Positions 33,304 to 43,108 of a stretch of DNA of 64,000 bases are shown here, one piece after another (positions within the stretch are counted from its first letter, which is position 1; the number at the start of each line of letters is the position of its first letter). The position numbers were made by a program, and so were the translations under genes. This DNA is from Rhodobacter sp. SGA-6-6 (GTDB lineage Bacteria; Pseudomonadota; Alphaproteobacteria; Rhodobacterales; Rhodobacteraceae): the NCBI RefSeq assembly GCF_011043545.1, contig NZ_JAAKGP010000001.1:496001-560000 (forward strand), in the 5' to 3' direction. The notes under the pieces are model-generated. The model made no database searches. It saw nothing but the letters and a program-made list of their open reading frames with translations, and had not been told where the DNA came from.

Positions 33304-35522
33304 TTCGGCCCCCCGACGGCGGCCTGCGCCTTGGCCAGATGGGCCAGCACGGCCTCCTTCGGCCCGTCCACGGCAAGCCGGCCGTTCTGCATGATCAGCG
33401 TCCGCGTGGTCAGCATCAGGATCGGCACCCGGTGGGTGGCGATCACCGCGGTGCGGCCTTCCAGCCAGGTCTGCAACCGGCTGACCAGCGTGGTTTCCAG
33501 CGTCTGGTCCAGCGCCGCGGTGGGTTCGTCCAGCAGCACCACCCTCGGGTCCTGCAACCACATCCGCGCCCAGCCGATCGACTGGCGCTGGCCGACCGAA
33601 AGCCCCTCGCCCAGTTCGCGGATTTCAAGGTCCAGCCCGCGCGGATGGTTGCGCACGAAGGGGCCGAGCCCGGCGAAGTCCAGCGCCTCCAAGAGGCGGT
33701 CGTCGTCGCGTTCCAGCTGGGTCATGTTCAGGTTGTCGCGGATGGTGCCGGCGATCAGCCGCACCTCCTGGCCCAGATAGCCGATGCCGCGGCGCAGGTC
33801 GCGCGGATGCACCTGGCCGAGGTCCACCCCGTCCAGCAGGACGCGGCCCTTGGTCGGTTCGTAGAGGCCCGCCAGCAGCCGCAACAGCGTGGACTTGCCC
33901 GAGCCGTTGGTGCCGAGAACGGCGACATGCTGGCCGGCGGGGATGGCGATGCCGGCGATCTCGACCGAGGGCGCGGCCTGCGGGTCGTAGCGGAATTCCA
34001 CCCCCCGCAGCTCGAAGGCCCCCGCCACCCGGTCGCGGCGCAGGTATCTGCGGCCCTGCTCCTCGGCCTGCCGGGCCTCGGCCACCGCTTCCAGCGCGGT
34101 CAGCGCGGTCTTGACCTGGCTCCACCGCGCCAGCATCGAGGCGATCTGCGCCAAGGGGCCGAGGGTGCGCCCGGTCAGGATGCCGATGGCGATGATCGTC
34201 CCAACGGTGAACTGGCCGACGAAGACCATGTAGGTGCCCGCCACCACCGCCGAGACATAGGTGGCCTGCTGCACCCCCTGCGCCCAGGTCGACAGCATCG
34301 TGGTCAGGTGCCGCTGCTCGCTGCTTTTCACCGCGGAAAGCGTCACCAACTCGGCCCAGATGCGCCTGACCCGGTCCTCGCCCCGCTGGGTGGTGACGGT
34401 CTCGTGCTCGAAGACGCTTTCGTAAAGCAGCTTGGCGGCCTTGGTGGAGGCCCCCTGGGTGGAGGCGGTGATCGCCATCATCCGCTTCTGCATCAGGAAG
34501 CCGGGGGCGACCATCAGGATGCCGCCGAGGACCAGCACCCAGACCAGATTGCCGCCGATGGAGGCGACCAGCAGCAGGAAGACGATCAGGAAGGGCAGGT
34601 CGGCCAAGGTGCCGATGGTGGAGGAGGTGAAGAACTCCCGCACCGAGCCGAAATCGCGCATGGCGGCGAAGATTTCCGACGGCTTGCGCTCGCCCGGGCC
34701 CATCTTCATGCCCAGAAGCCGGTTCATCAGCCGCTGCTGCACCGCCAGCTCGATCCGCTTGCCGGTGTTGTCCAGCAGCGTGGCGCGGGCGATCTTCAGC
34801 ACCGCCTCGAACAGCACCGCCAGCAGGACGCCGAGCGCCAGCACCCAGAGCGTGGGTTCCGACTGGTAGGGGATCACCCGGTCGTAGATCTGCAGGGAGA
34901 AGAGCGCGATCCCGACCGCGAGGATATTGGCGAACAGCGATCCGGCGGCGGCCTCGGCATATTGGCGGCGGTAGTGACGGAACTCGCCCCAGAACCAGTG
35001 CGGGGCGGGGGCCTGCTCGACATGCCGCGCCTCGATCCCGGCCATGGCGACGCGGGCCTGAAGGATGCGCCCGGCATAGACCTGAAGGAACTGCTCCACC
35101 GTCACTTCGGCCCGCATGTCCGGCGCGGTGGGGTCGTAGATCTCAGGCCCCTCCTCGCCGGGGCAAAGGACCAGCACCACCTGGCCGTTCGACATCTCGA
35201 CCAGCGCGGGCCAGCAGCCTTCGGGCGGGATTTCGGCCGTCAGGATGCGGGTGGTCATCCCGCCGGCCTTCAGCGCGGCGGCGATCTCGTCCAGCCCCAG
35301 CCGCCCGCGCGCGGCGCCCGAGGCCAGCCGGATCTGCTCCAGCAGGTCGGCGGCGGAAAGGTCTGCCCCCAGCAGCCCGGCATAGACCGAGGCCAGCTGC
35401 GCCCGGTTCGCCGCCCGGCCATCGTCCCGGGACGGCGCGGGACGCGGGGCGGGCGCAGGGCGCGGCGAAGCGACCGGCGCTCGGGGGGAGTTCATGTCGA
35501 AGGCGACGACCCGGTCATCCAT
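33300..35522 (-). CDS. Type I secretion ABC exporter, permease-ATPase fusion
   Basis: 740 residues of the LapB/LssB type. N-terminal peptidase C39-like domain (about 40-160) that lacks a catalytic Cys, as in exporters of non-processed substrates; six membrane helices (about 185-460); ATPase with Walker A GTNGSGKST, signature GLSVGQRQSIGWAR and Walker B VVLLDEPTAALD. ATG overlaps the tolC stop (TGATG). Substrate is presumably the adhesin at 36862-40023. Confidence 0.94.
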   Translation of the reverse strand: MDDRVVAFDMNSPRAPVASPRPAPAPRPAPSRDDGRAANRAQLASVYAGLLGADLSAADLLEQIRLASGAARGRLGLDEIAAALKAGGMTTRILTAEIPPEGCWPALVEMSNGQVVLVLCPGEEGPEIYDPTAPDMRAEVTVEQFLQVYAGRILQARVAMAGIEARHVEQAPAPHWFWGEFRHYRRQYAEAAAGSLFANILAVGIALFSLQIYDRVIPYQSEPTLWVLALGVLLAVLFEAVLKIARATLLDNTGKRIELAVQQRLMNRLLGMKMGPGERKPSEIFAAMRDFGSVREFFTSSTIGTLADLPFLIVFLLLVASIGGNLVWVLVLGGILMVAPGFLMQKRMMAITASTQGASTKAAKLLYESVFEHETVTTQRGEDRVRRIWAELVTLSAVKSSEQRHLTTMLSTWAQGVQQATYVSAVVAGTYMVFVGQFTVGTIIAIGILTGRTLGPLAQIASMLARWSQVKTALTALEAVAEARQAEEQGRRYLRRDRVAGAFELRGVEFRYDPQAAPSVEIAGIAIPAGQHVAVLGTNGSGKSTLLRLLAGLYEPTKGRVLLDGVDLGQVHPRDLRRGIGYLGQEVRLIAGTIRDNLNMTQLERDDDRLLEALDFAGLGPFVRNHPRGLDLEIRELGEGLSVGQRQSIGWARMWLQDPRVVLLDEPTAALDQTLETTLVSRLQTWLEGRTAVIATHRVPILMLTTRTLIMQNGRLAVDGPKEAVLAHLAKAQAAVGGPK

Positions 35523-36841
35523 CACATCGCCGCCCCGTCCACCAGCACGCCGCGTTCGCGGGCGATGTCCAGCCGCGCCACCGCGATCCGGTATTTCAGC
35601 GTGGCCTGGTCGCGCCGCATGGCAACGAGCGACTCGAACTGGGTGACCAGCTCGATCAGCGTGCGGCCGCCGGCCTTGTATTGTTCGGTGAAGAGGTTGA
35701 GGTTCAGCTCCATCTGCCCCAGCACCCGGGCCTGCTGCGCCTCCTCTGCGGTCAGGCTGGCGATCTCGCGCTCCAGCGCGACGATGCGGCGCCGCGCCGT
35801 CTCCTCGGCCTCGCCGATGCGGCGGAAGGCGGCGGTCTCGGCCTCTTCCAGCGCCCGCAGGTTGTCCTTGCGGCCGAAGCCCAGGCCCTCGCCGTCCAGC
35901 AGCAGCCCGCCGTCCAGATCGCCCGTCTTGTCGATGCTGGCCTGCGCGCCGAAGCCCGGCATCAGCCCGGCGCGGACCATGGCGATCTCGGCCTTGCTGC
36001 GCGAAGCCTCGCCGCGGGCCAGCAGCACGTTCAGCGGCTCCGGCGTGCCGGTGTCGGGCGGCAGGACGCCAAGACCCTTCAGCCCCTCAAGCCCGCCCTG
36101 CGACATCGCCGCAAGCCCGGCCCAGGCGGTCTTGGCCGCCTCGCGTTCCTGCGTCAGCGTCGCCTCCATTTCGGCGACCTTCTGCGCGATGATGCGGTAT
36201 TCGGAACGGTCGGACAGCCCGCCCTCGACCCGGATGTTCATGATCCGGTCGAAGTCGCGCATCCGCACCAGCGCGGTCTCGGTGATGCCTGCCAGCTCCG
36301 CCGCCCTTTGCGCCTCGATGTAAAGTTTCAGGCCGTCCTGCACCCGCTGGTTCAGCTCCACCGCCAGATGCACCGCGGCCACTTCCACATCCGCCGCGGA
36401 ATAGGCGCGTTCGGCCTTGCGGCGGCCGTTGTCCAGGATCGCCTGGTCCAGCAGCAGACTGGCGGCCAGAGACCCCAGCGAGTTCAGGCTGACGTTCGGC
36501 CCGAGCGAGGGCAGCCAGTTCTTCGACTTCGCCTTGGCGGTCAGCCGGGCCACCCGCAGCTCGGCCTCCGCCGCGCCGGAGCCGGCGGCCAGGACCGAGG
36601 CGGCGACCTTGGCGTAAGAGCTGCCCGCGGGCAGCACCGACCGGCGCGCGGCAAGCGCGCCGATCAGGTCCGATTGCACCGCGCCCCTGCGGTCCAGCAC
36701 CGGCGCGACCAGCCCCGGATCGGCGGCCGAGCGCGCGGCGGGCTCGCCGCCCAGGCACCCGGCCAGACAGGCGGCCGACAGCAGCACCAGGGCGGGGGGA
36801 AAGGCCCCCGCACCCGGCCTGCGCTTGCTTGTGACGGGCAT
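35522..36841 (-). CDS. TolC-family outer membrane lipoprotein
   Basis: 439 residues. Signal with a lipobox (SAACLAGCLGG, Cys near 29), then long helical repeats typical of TolC (e.g. RKAERAYSAADVEVAAVHLAVELNQRVQDGLKLYIEAQR and EQYKAGGRTLIELVTQFESLVAMR). Outer-membrane channel for the type I system; 20 bases downstream of the adhesin and overlapping the ABC gene. Confidence 0.9.
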   Translation of the reverse strand: MPVTSKRRPGAGAFPPALVLLSAACLAGCLGGEPAARSAADPGLVAPVLDRRGAVQSDLIGALAARRSVLPAGSSYAKVAASVLAAGSGAAEAELRVARLTAKAKSKNWLPSLGPNVSLNSLGSLAASLLLDQAILDNGRRKAERAYSAADVEVAAVHLAVELNQRVQDGLKLYIEAQRAAELAGITETALVRMRDFDRIMNIRVEGGLSDRSEYRIIAQKVAEMEATLTQEREAAKTAWAGLAAMSQGGLEGLKGLGVLPPDTGTPEPLNVLLARGEASRSKAEIAMVRAGLMPGFGAQASIDKTGDLDGGLLLDGEGLGFGRKDNLRALEEAETAAFRRIGEAEETARRRIVALEREIASLTAEEAQQARVLGQMELNLNLFTEQYKAGGRTLIELVTQFESLVAMRRDQATLKYRIAVARLDIARERGVLVDGAAM

Positions 36842-36861
36842 GACCCGATCCCCGGTCAGGG

Positions 36862-39800
36862 TCAGATGATCGAGGTCTTGATGTCCTCGTCCACCAGCAC
36901 CAATCCGTCGCCCAGCGAGTAGAGGGCATAGTCCTGGCCGTCGATGTGGCGGACCTCGCCGGTCGCCGAGGCATCGGCCAGCCCGACCTGATCGTCCGCG
37001 CCGCCCTTGACCATCAGCGTCTGGTCCGGTCCGGCCAGACGCGCCAGATCGTCGGCATCCAGCGTGAGCCTGCCCGGCGCCGAGCTCAGGTCGATGGCGC
37101 TGAAGTCGAAGTCGGACAGCACCTCCATGTCCACGTTGATGGTGGTCCCGCCCGTGTTGCGGATGTAGAGGGTGCTGGCTTCGTTCCCCGCGGCGTCCAG
37201 GTCGCGGACGATCAGGTAGCTGCCGTCCGGCACCGGGGTGTCGAAGGTGGCGAAGGAGCCCATGCTGCCACCCACATGCGTAAGCGTGGCGTCGATCTCG
37301 GTGGCCACCCCGCTGCCGTTGATGGAATAGAAGGTCAGGTCCCCCTCGGGCTGCGAGACCTGGATGCCGTTCAACTGGTTGCCGCTGCCGATATCGTTGA
37401 TGATATGCGGCGCGTTCGGCGCCACGATATCGACCGAGAAGCCGAGGCCGCCACCGCTGTCGCCGATGGTGCCCGTGTTCCCGGCGGCGTCCACGGCCCG
37501 GACGGTATAGCTGAGGTTGCCTTCGGACAGGTCCGAGGCGCTCAGCTGCGCGGTCCAGTTGCTGCCGTTGACCGTGGCCTCGATCACCTTGCCGTTCGAC
37601 AGCGTCAGCACGACCGATTGCGCGCCCGCCTCGACCTTGCCGCCGATGGTGACGCCCGCCGCGGCCTCGGCGGCGTTGATCGTGTCGTCGCCTGCGATGC
37701 TGCCCACCTGGGTCAGCGGCGAGACCACGGTGTCGACCTTGACGGTTTCGGTCAGGGTCGAGGTGTTGCCGACCGCATCGGTGGCGGTCATCGTCATCGC
37801 AACGCTGTTCTCGCCGGGCGGGATCTGGCCCGGCGGAACGGTGACCATCCAGCTGCCGTCGGCGGCGACGGTGGCCGCAAGCGGCGTGCCGCCGGGGCCG
37901 AACCTCACCATGACGGTCGAGCCGGGCTCCACCATGCCGGTGACGGTCAGGCCGTTGGCGGCCTCGGCCGCGTTCAGCACGTTGTCGGCGCCGGTGCTCA
38001 GCGTCAGGTGCTGGAAGGGCGAGACCTCGGTGTCGACCTTCAGGCTGTGGGTGGTGCTGGCGGTGTTGCCGGCCGCATCCGTCGCCGTGACCTGCACGGT
38101 CGAGACATAGGTGCCGGCCCGGTAGTCGCCCGCGCCGTAGCTGGCCGTCCAGTTGCCCGAGGCATCGGCGGTGACGGTGCGGGTCACGCCCTCGAACGTC
38201 ACCTTGACGGTGGCGCCGGCTTCGGCGTGGCCGGTCAGCGTCAGGCCCGCGACGCGCTCGGCGCCCGAGACGATGTTGTCGCCGCCCGGTTGGCCCGGGT
38301 TGACCGAGACGCTGGTCTCGGTGTCCACCTGCACCACCCGCGTGGCGGTGGCGGTGTTGCCCACGGCGTCGGTCGCGGTCACGGTGGCGGTGGTCGGGTA
38401 GGTGCCCCCGGTGATCCCGGCGGCGGGGAAGGTGACGCTCCAGCTGCCATCCGCGGCGACGGTGGCCGGCAGGGTGGCGCCGTTCCAGGCCACCTGCACG
38501 GTGGCGCCGGGCTGCGCGGTGCCGGTCATGGTGACGCCCGCACCGGCCTCGGTGGCGTTGACCACGCCGTCGCCGGCAATCGCCGCCGGGGCGAAGGCCA
38601 CGAAGGTGGTGGTGTCGACCCGGAAGGTATGGGTCGTGTCGGTGACGTTGCCCGCCGCATCGGTCGAGGTGGCGTTGATCGTGGCGTCGTATTCGCCCGC
38701 GGTCAGGGTGCCCGCGGCGAAGTTGACCGACCAGCTGCCGTCCGCCCCGGCCGTCACCACCTGCTGGATGCCCTGGATCGTGACCGTCAGCGTGGCGCCG
38801 GCGATGGAGGTGCCGGTGATCTGGAAGCCCGCCGCCGCCTCGCTGCCGTTGACGGTGTTGTCGGCCGTCACCGGATTGAAGCCGATCGGGTTCGGCACGG
38901 TATCGACCACCAGCACGTCGTTCAGCACGGTCTGGTTGCCCAGCGGGTCGGTCGCGGTGACGGTGAACGGCACCTCGTATTCGCCTGCCGGAACCTGGGT
39001 GGCCGGGAAGGTCACGCTCCAGCTGCCGTTCGAGCCGACGGTGGTGGTCTGGGTATAGTCGCCGACCTGGACGACGATCTTCGCGCCGGCCTCGCCCTCG
39101 CCGGCGATGGTCACGCCATTGGCGTATTCGACCAGGTTCTCGACATCGCCGGTGCTCTTGGCGCCTTGGGTGACCTCGACGTCCGGCGGGGTCAGGTCCA
39201 GCACGAAGGTCGGGCCGTCCAGCGTGGTCTCGGTGCCGTCGGGCTGCTCGAAGACCACTTCGGTCTCGTAGGTGCCGTCAACCGGCAGCTCGTCCTCGCC
39301 GAATTCGACGGCCCAGGTGCCGTCCTCGCCGATGATGGTTTCCTTGGTCTCGTCGCCGATGATCACGGTGACCTTGTCGCCCGGCTCGCCGGTGCCGGAG
39401 ACGTCCAGCGTCTTGTCGTCGGTATTGGTGGTCACGGTATGCTTGGAGTCCGGCTCGTCCACGGTCGGCTGGGCGCGGCCGCCGTTGCCGCCGCCATCCC
39501 CGCCGCCGCCGCCGACCACGGCGCCGATCACGCCCAGGCCGGCCAGCGCCGCGCCGCCCGCGCCAAGGCCCAGCAGGCCGGGCACGAAGGCCGCCATGCC
39601 CGCCGGATCTTCGCTGACCGCACCCTGCGCCAGCGCAAGGTCGTCGCCGTTGCCGAAGCGCAGGTCATCCAGCGTCGAGAACTTGTCCCAGCCGTCGGCC
39701 GGGCCATAGGAGGCGATCAGGTGGCCGTTGCCCGCATCGGAGAACTCGACCGCGATGACCTCGCCGTTCTGCGACAGATACAGCTGGTTCGGCTCTCCGT

Positions 39801-40023
39801 TCTGGTTGAAATAGCCCGAAAGGACGATCTCGCGTCCGTCGATCAGCGTGACGACAAGGTCGCTTCCCCGCTGCTGGAATCCCGCGACGCTCTGCCGCGA
39901 AAGGTTGAGCGAGATCTCCTCGCCCGTCCCTAGCTGGACGAAGTTGCCACCGTCACCGGCAACGGAACCCCGCACCACACCGCCCGCAGAATCGCGGACG
40001 ACGAAATCAATCGCCTTCACCAT
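36862..40023 (-). CDS. BapA-like type I secreted adhesin with Ig-like repeats
   Basis: 1053 residues, no signal peptide. A BapA-type N-terminal domain (1-135) is followed by a hydrophobic Gly/Ala stretch (143-183) and a Gly-rich hinge. Then come about seven Ig-like repeats of 95-100 residues (about 188-867), each with a GSWSVTFPA-like strand and a TATDAxGNT strand, and a partial eighth. The C-terminal 90 residues (FDFSAIDLSS...LTLDADDLARL...TLMVKGGADDQVGL) resemble a type I secretion target region. Few or no RTX nonapeptides. Probably a cell-surface biofilm adhesin exported by the three genes behind it. Confidence 0.88.
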   Translation of the reverse strand: MVKAIDFVVRDSAGGVVRGSVAGDGGNFVQLGTGEEISLNLSRQSVAGFQQRGSDLVVTLIDGREIVLSGYFNQNGEPNQLYLSQNGEVIAVEFSDAGNGHLIASYGPADGWDKFSTLDDLRFGNGDDLALAQGAVSEDPAGMAAFVPGLLGLGAGGAALAGLGVIGAVVGGGGGDGGGNGGRAQPTVDEPDSKHTVTTNTDDKTLDVSGTGEPGDKVTVIIGDETKETIIGEDGTWAVEFGEDELPVDGTYETEVVFEQPDGTETTLDGPTFVLDLTPPDVEVTQGAKSTGDVENLVEYANGVTIAGEGEAGAKIVVQVGDYTQTTTVGSNGSWSVTFPATQVPAGEYEVPFTVTATDPLGNQTVLNDVLVVDTVPNPIGFNPVTADNTVNGSEAAAGFQITGTSIAGATLTVTIQGIQQVVTAGADGSWSVNFAAGTLTAGEYDATINATSTDAAGNVTDTTHTFRVDTTTFVAFAPAAIAGDGVVNATEAGAGVTMTGTAQPGATVQVAWNGATLPATVAADGSWSVTFPAAGITGGTYPTTATVTATDAVGNTATATRVVQVDTETSVSVNPGQPGGDNIVSGAERVAGLTLTGHAEAGATVKVTFEGVTRTVTADASGNWTASYGAGDYRAGTYVSTVQVTATDAAGNTASTTHSLKVDTEVSPFQHLTLSTGADNVLNAAEAANGLTVTGMVEPGSTVMVRFGPGGTPLAATVAADGSWMVTVPPGQIPPGENSVAMTMTATDAVGNTSTLTETVKVDTVVSPLTQVGSIAGDDTINAAEAAAGVTIGGKVEAGAQSVVLTLSNGKVIEATVNGSNWTAQLSASDLSEGNLSYTVRAVDAAGNTGTIGDSGGGLGFSVDIVAPNAPHIINDIGSGNQLNGIQVSQPEGDLTFYSINGSGVATEIDATLTHVGGSMGSFATFDTPVPDGSYLIVRDLDAAGNEASTLYIRNTGGTTINVDMEVLSDFDFSAIDLSSAPGRLTLDADDLARLAGPDQTLMVKGGADDQVGLADASATGEVRHIDGQDYALYSLGDGLVLVDEDIKTSII

Positions 40024-40150
40024 TTTACTGCTCCGCCTGTACCGCCGGGTCGTTGCCCGGCATATTGTAGTCAGGGCCTTGTTTGCCCCTATTTGGCCGG
40101 ATGCTTACCTAGGTTTTGTCGTGATTTCTAGTGGGTATGCTGCGAATTGA

Positions 40151-40190
40151 CACAAGTGGCCCGATTTTCCCCCCATTGTCGCCACAAGTG
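40151..40190. promoter_or_regulatory. Direct repeat in the adhesin promoter
   Basis: CACAAGTG occurs at 40151-40158 and 40183-40190, 32 bases apart (about three helical turns), in a relatively AT-rich 223-base region before the adhesin gene. Candidate operator or activator pair; no regulator can be named. Confidence 0.4.
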
Positions 40191-40246
40191 AGACTTTTCA
40201 GCCATGATTTCGCCGCAATTGCAACTATGGGTGGAATTGCAGGGGT

Positions 40247-41245
40247 TTAGCGCAAGCGGTTGCCTTCGGAGTCGAAATGGAAGGCCCGGCCGCCGTCGGG
40301 CGTCAGGTGCAGGGTTTCGTCCACCGCAAAGCCGTGTTCGCCGAACAGCCGCACCGTCAGAAGGCCATGCACCTCGCTGCGGACATAGACCAGCGTCTCG
40401 CCGCCCAGCTTCTCGACATGGCTGACCTTGCCCTCGATGGCGCCGGATGTGCGCGAGACGGCAAGATGCTCGGGGCGGATGCCCATGGTCTCGCCCCGCT
40501 GGCCCAAGGCGGCCGACTTCAGGAAGTTCATCTGCGGGCTGCCGATGAAGCCGGCGACGAAGGTGTTGGCCGGGTCGTTGTAGATCTCCATCGGCGCACC
40601 GACCTGCTCCACCCGGCCGGCGCGCAGGACGACGATGCGGTCGGCCAGCGTCATCGCCTCTACCTGATCGTGGGTGACGTAGATCATCGTCGCCGCCAGG
40701 TCGCGGTGCAGGCGGGCGATCTCGATCCGCGTCGCCACCCGCAGGGCGGCGTCCAGGTTGGACAGCGGCTCGTCGAAGAGGAACAGCTTCGGCCGCCGCA
40801 CGATGGCCCGGCCGATGGCGACCCGCTGGCGCTGCCCGCCCGACAGCTCCGCCGGCCGCCGCTCCATCAGCGGCTCCAGCGCCAGCATCCCGGCGGCCTT
40901 GTCGGTGGCGGCCCTGATCTCTGCCTTGGCCACGCCCGCCTGTTTCAGCGCCAACCCCATGTTGTCGCGCACGGTCAGATGGGGGTAGAGCGCATAGCTC
41001 TGGAACACCATCGCCAGTTCGCGCTTGGCCGGGGCCACGTCGTTCACCCGCCTGCCGTCCAGCAGGATGTCGCCCGCGGTCGCATCCTCCAGCCCGGCAA
41101 TGATCCGCAACAGGGTGGACTTGCCGCAGCCCGAGGGGCCGACGAAGACGCAGAACTCGCCCTCCTCGACGGTCAGGTCGACGCCCTTGATCACATCGGT
41201 GCTGCCGAAGGACTTGGTGACGGATTTCAGTTCCAGCGCGCCCAT
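40247..41245 (-). CDS. Sugar ABC transporter ATP-binding protein (UgpC/MalK type)
   Basis: 332 residues. Walker A GPSGCGKS (36-43), signature [15 protein letters not shown], Walker [15 protein letters not shown] and a C-terminal MalK-like regulatory domain with TMGIRPEHL. Energises the importer made by the two permeases and binding protein upstream. Last gene of the murQ-like operon, 7 bases after the oxidoreductase gene. Confidence 0.95.
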   Translation of the reverse strand: MGALELKSVTKSFGSTDVIKGVDLTVEEGEFCVFVGPSGCGKSTLLRIIAGLEDATAGDILLDGRRVNDVAPAKRELAMVFQSYALYPHLTVRDNMGLALKQAGVAKAEIRAATDKAAGMLALEPLMERRPAELSGGQRQRVAIGRAIVRRPKLFLFDEPLSNLDAALRVATRIEIARLHRDLAATMIYVTHDQVEAMTLADRIVVLRAGRVEQVGAPMEIYNDPANTFVAGFIGSPQMNFLKSAALGQRGETMGIRPEHLAVSRTSGAIEGKVSHVEKLGGETLVYVRSEVHGLLTVRLFGEHGFAVDETLHLTPDGGRAFHFDSEGNRLR

Positions 41246-41252
41246 GCGGCCC

Positions 41253-42275
41253 TCACAGTTTGACGGGTTGGCCGGACCGGACGCTTTCGTCGGCGGCAAG
41301 GCAGATGGCAAGCGATTGCACGGCGTCTTCCATGTGGCGGGTCAGATCCAGGTCCTCGGCGATCGCCCGGGCCATGAAGCTCTGCTCGCGTTCGCACAGT
41401 TCCTGATGGCCGGGCTCGTCGGCCATGTTCAGGTCCTGGTCCGGCTGGCCGACGCGGTGGACGCGCAGCATCGAGGTCTTGGTATGGGTGTCGTGATCGT
41501 CGGACTTCGCGTTCTCCGGCATCCGTATGGAAACCGCGCCGTTGGGGCTGACCACGTCCTTCACGAAGAAGGCGGTATCGCTCATCATCGGGCCCCAGCC
41601 GGCCTCATACCAGCCGAGCGAGCCGTCCGCGAAGATCACCTGGAAATGGCCGTAGTTATACATGCCCGACGCGATCTCGTCGGACAGCCGCAGCCCCATG
41701 CCGCGCACCTCCACCGGCCTGGCATCGGTGATCTGGCACATGACATCGACGTAATGCACCCCGCAATCGACGATGGGCGGCGTGGTCTGCATCAGGGTCT
41801 TGTGGACCTCCCATGTGGGGCCGGAGGACTGCTGGTTCAGGTTCAGCCGGAAGACGTAAGGCCCGCCCAAGGCACGCGCCTCGGCGATCAGCCTTTGCCA
41901 CGACGGATGGTGACGCAGGATATAGCCGACCACCAGTTTGCGCCCGTTCGCCTTGGCACAATCCACCACCCGGCGGGCATCGGCCACCGTGGTCGCCAAG
42001 GGCTTTTCCACGAAGACATGCGCCCCCGCCTCCATCGCCGCCACGGCGAAATCGGCATGGCTGTCGGAATAGGTCGAGACGTTCACCAGATCGGGTTTCA
42101 GCCTGTGCAGAGCCGCATGGAAGTCCGGCTCCACCGCATATCCCGCCAGCTCCGGGTCCAGCCGCGGGGTGGATCGGTTCACCAGCCCGACCAGATCGAA
42201 GGCCGGGTTGCGGTGATAGGCCAGCGCATGGCTGCGGCCCATGGTGCCCAGACCGGCAACAAGCGTTCGGATCAT
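41253..42275 (-). CDS. Gfo/Idh/MocA family NAD(P)-dependent oxidoreductase
   Basis: 340 residues. Rossmann start [17 protein letters not shown], the [11 protein letters not shown] motif with the catalytic Lys, and a C-terminal domain with [13 protein letters not shown]. Families of this type oxidise sugars or sugar derivatives; inside a sugar importer operon it probably acts on the imported sugar or a modified form of it. The start overlaps the second permease stop by 4 bases. Confidence 0.9.
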   Translation of the reverse strand: MIRTLVAGLGTMGRSHALAYHRNPAFDLVGLVNRSTPRLDPELAGYAVEPDFHAALHRLKPDLVNVSTYSDSHADFAVAAMEAGAHVFVEKPLATTVADARRVVDCAKANGRKLVVGYILRHHPSWQRLIAEARALGGPYVFRLNLNQQSSGPTWEVHKTLMQTTPPIVDCGVHYVDVMCQITDARPVEVRGMGLRLSDEIASGMYNYGHFQVIFADGSLGWYEAGWGPMMSDTAFFVKDVVSPNGAVSIRMPENAKSDDHDTHTKTSMLRVHRVGQPDQDLNMADEPGHQELCEREQSFMARAIAEDLDLTRHMEDAVQSLAICLAADESVRSGQPVKL

Positions 42276-43108
42276 TTCACAGCCCCTGCGGTGATGCCGC
42301 GGATCAACTGCCGCGAAAAGATCAGGTAAAGCACCAGCACCGGAACGATGGCCAGCGATAGCGCCGCCAGCACCGCGTTCCAGTTGGTGACGAACTGCCC
42401 GATGAAGACCTGCGCCCCCAGCGTCACCGTCTTGGTGCTTTCGGCCGGGGCCAGGATCAGCGGGAACCACAGGTCGTTCCAGATCGGGATCATGGTGAAG
42501 ACCGCCACCGTCGCCATCGCGGGGCGCACCAGCGGCAGCACCAGCGAAAAGAAGATGCGGTATTCCGACAGCCCGTCGATGCGCCCGGCGTTCTTCAGGT
42601 CGTCGGAGACCGACTTCATGAACTCCGACAGGATGAACACCGCCAGCGGCAGCCCCTGCGCGGTATAGACCAGGATCAGCGCGGTCAGCGTGTTCACCAG
42701 CCCGGAGGCCACCATGATCTCCAGGATCGCCACCGTGCCCAGCCGGATCGGGATCATGATGCCGAGCGCCAGATACAGCCCCATCAGCGTATTGCCGCGG
42801 AAGCGGTATTCGCTCAGCGCGAAGGCCGCCATGGCGCCGAACAGCAGCACGCAGAACAGGCTGACGCAGGTGACGATCAGGCTGTTCTGGAAATAGAGGA
42901 AGAAATCCCCCTGCTTCATCACCGTCTCGTAGCCCACCGGGTCGAAGGTGCCCGGCAAGGGCAGCGCCAAGGGATCGGCGAAGATCGCCTTCCTGCTCTT
43001 GAAGCTGTTGACCACGATCACGAAGACCGGGAACAGCGCTACAGCCGTATAGGCCAGCAGCACCGCATGGGCGGCGATGGTGCGGCCGGGGGACATCCGC
43101 GCGCTCAT
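42272..43108 (-). CDS. Sugar ABC transporter permease, MalG type
   Basis: 278 residues, six membrane helices, with the EAA loop SDDLKNAGRIDGLSEYRIFFSLVLPLVRPAM. Second permease of the importer. ATG overlaps the first permease stop (TGATG). The frame is open upstream but that region is the other permease in a different frame. Confidence 0.94.
   Translation of the reverse strand: MSARMSPGRTIAAHAVLLAYTAVALFPVFVIVVNSFKSRKAIFADPLALPLPGTFDPVGYETVMKQGDFFLYFQNSLIVTCVSLFCVLLFGAMAAFALSEYRFRGNTLMGLYLALGIMIPIRLGTVAILEIMVASGLVNTLTALILVYTAQGLPLAVFILSEFMKSVSDDLKNAGRIDGLSEYRIFFSLVLPLVRPAMATVAVFTMIPIWNDLWFPLILAPAESTKTVTLGAQVFIGQFVTNWNAVLAALSLAIVPVLVLYLIFSRQLIRGITAGAVK

Noticed and set aside
33339-36323. Long plus-strand open frame opposite the ABC exporter and TolC genes
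   Set aside because: Same artefact of high GC content; the minus-strand genes have complete, motif-rich proteins.
36946-39933. Very long open frame (about 995 codons) on the plus strand opposite the adhesin gene
   Set aside because: It is the antisense shadow of a GC-rich repetitive gene; its Gly/Arg/His-rich translation has no domain and no ribosome binding site.
36862-40023. RTX toxin or RTX adhesin
   Set aside because: No run of GGxGxDxxx nonapeptides; the repeats are Ig-like.
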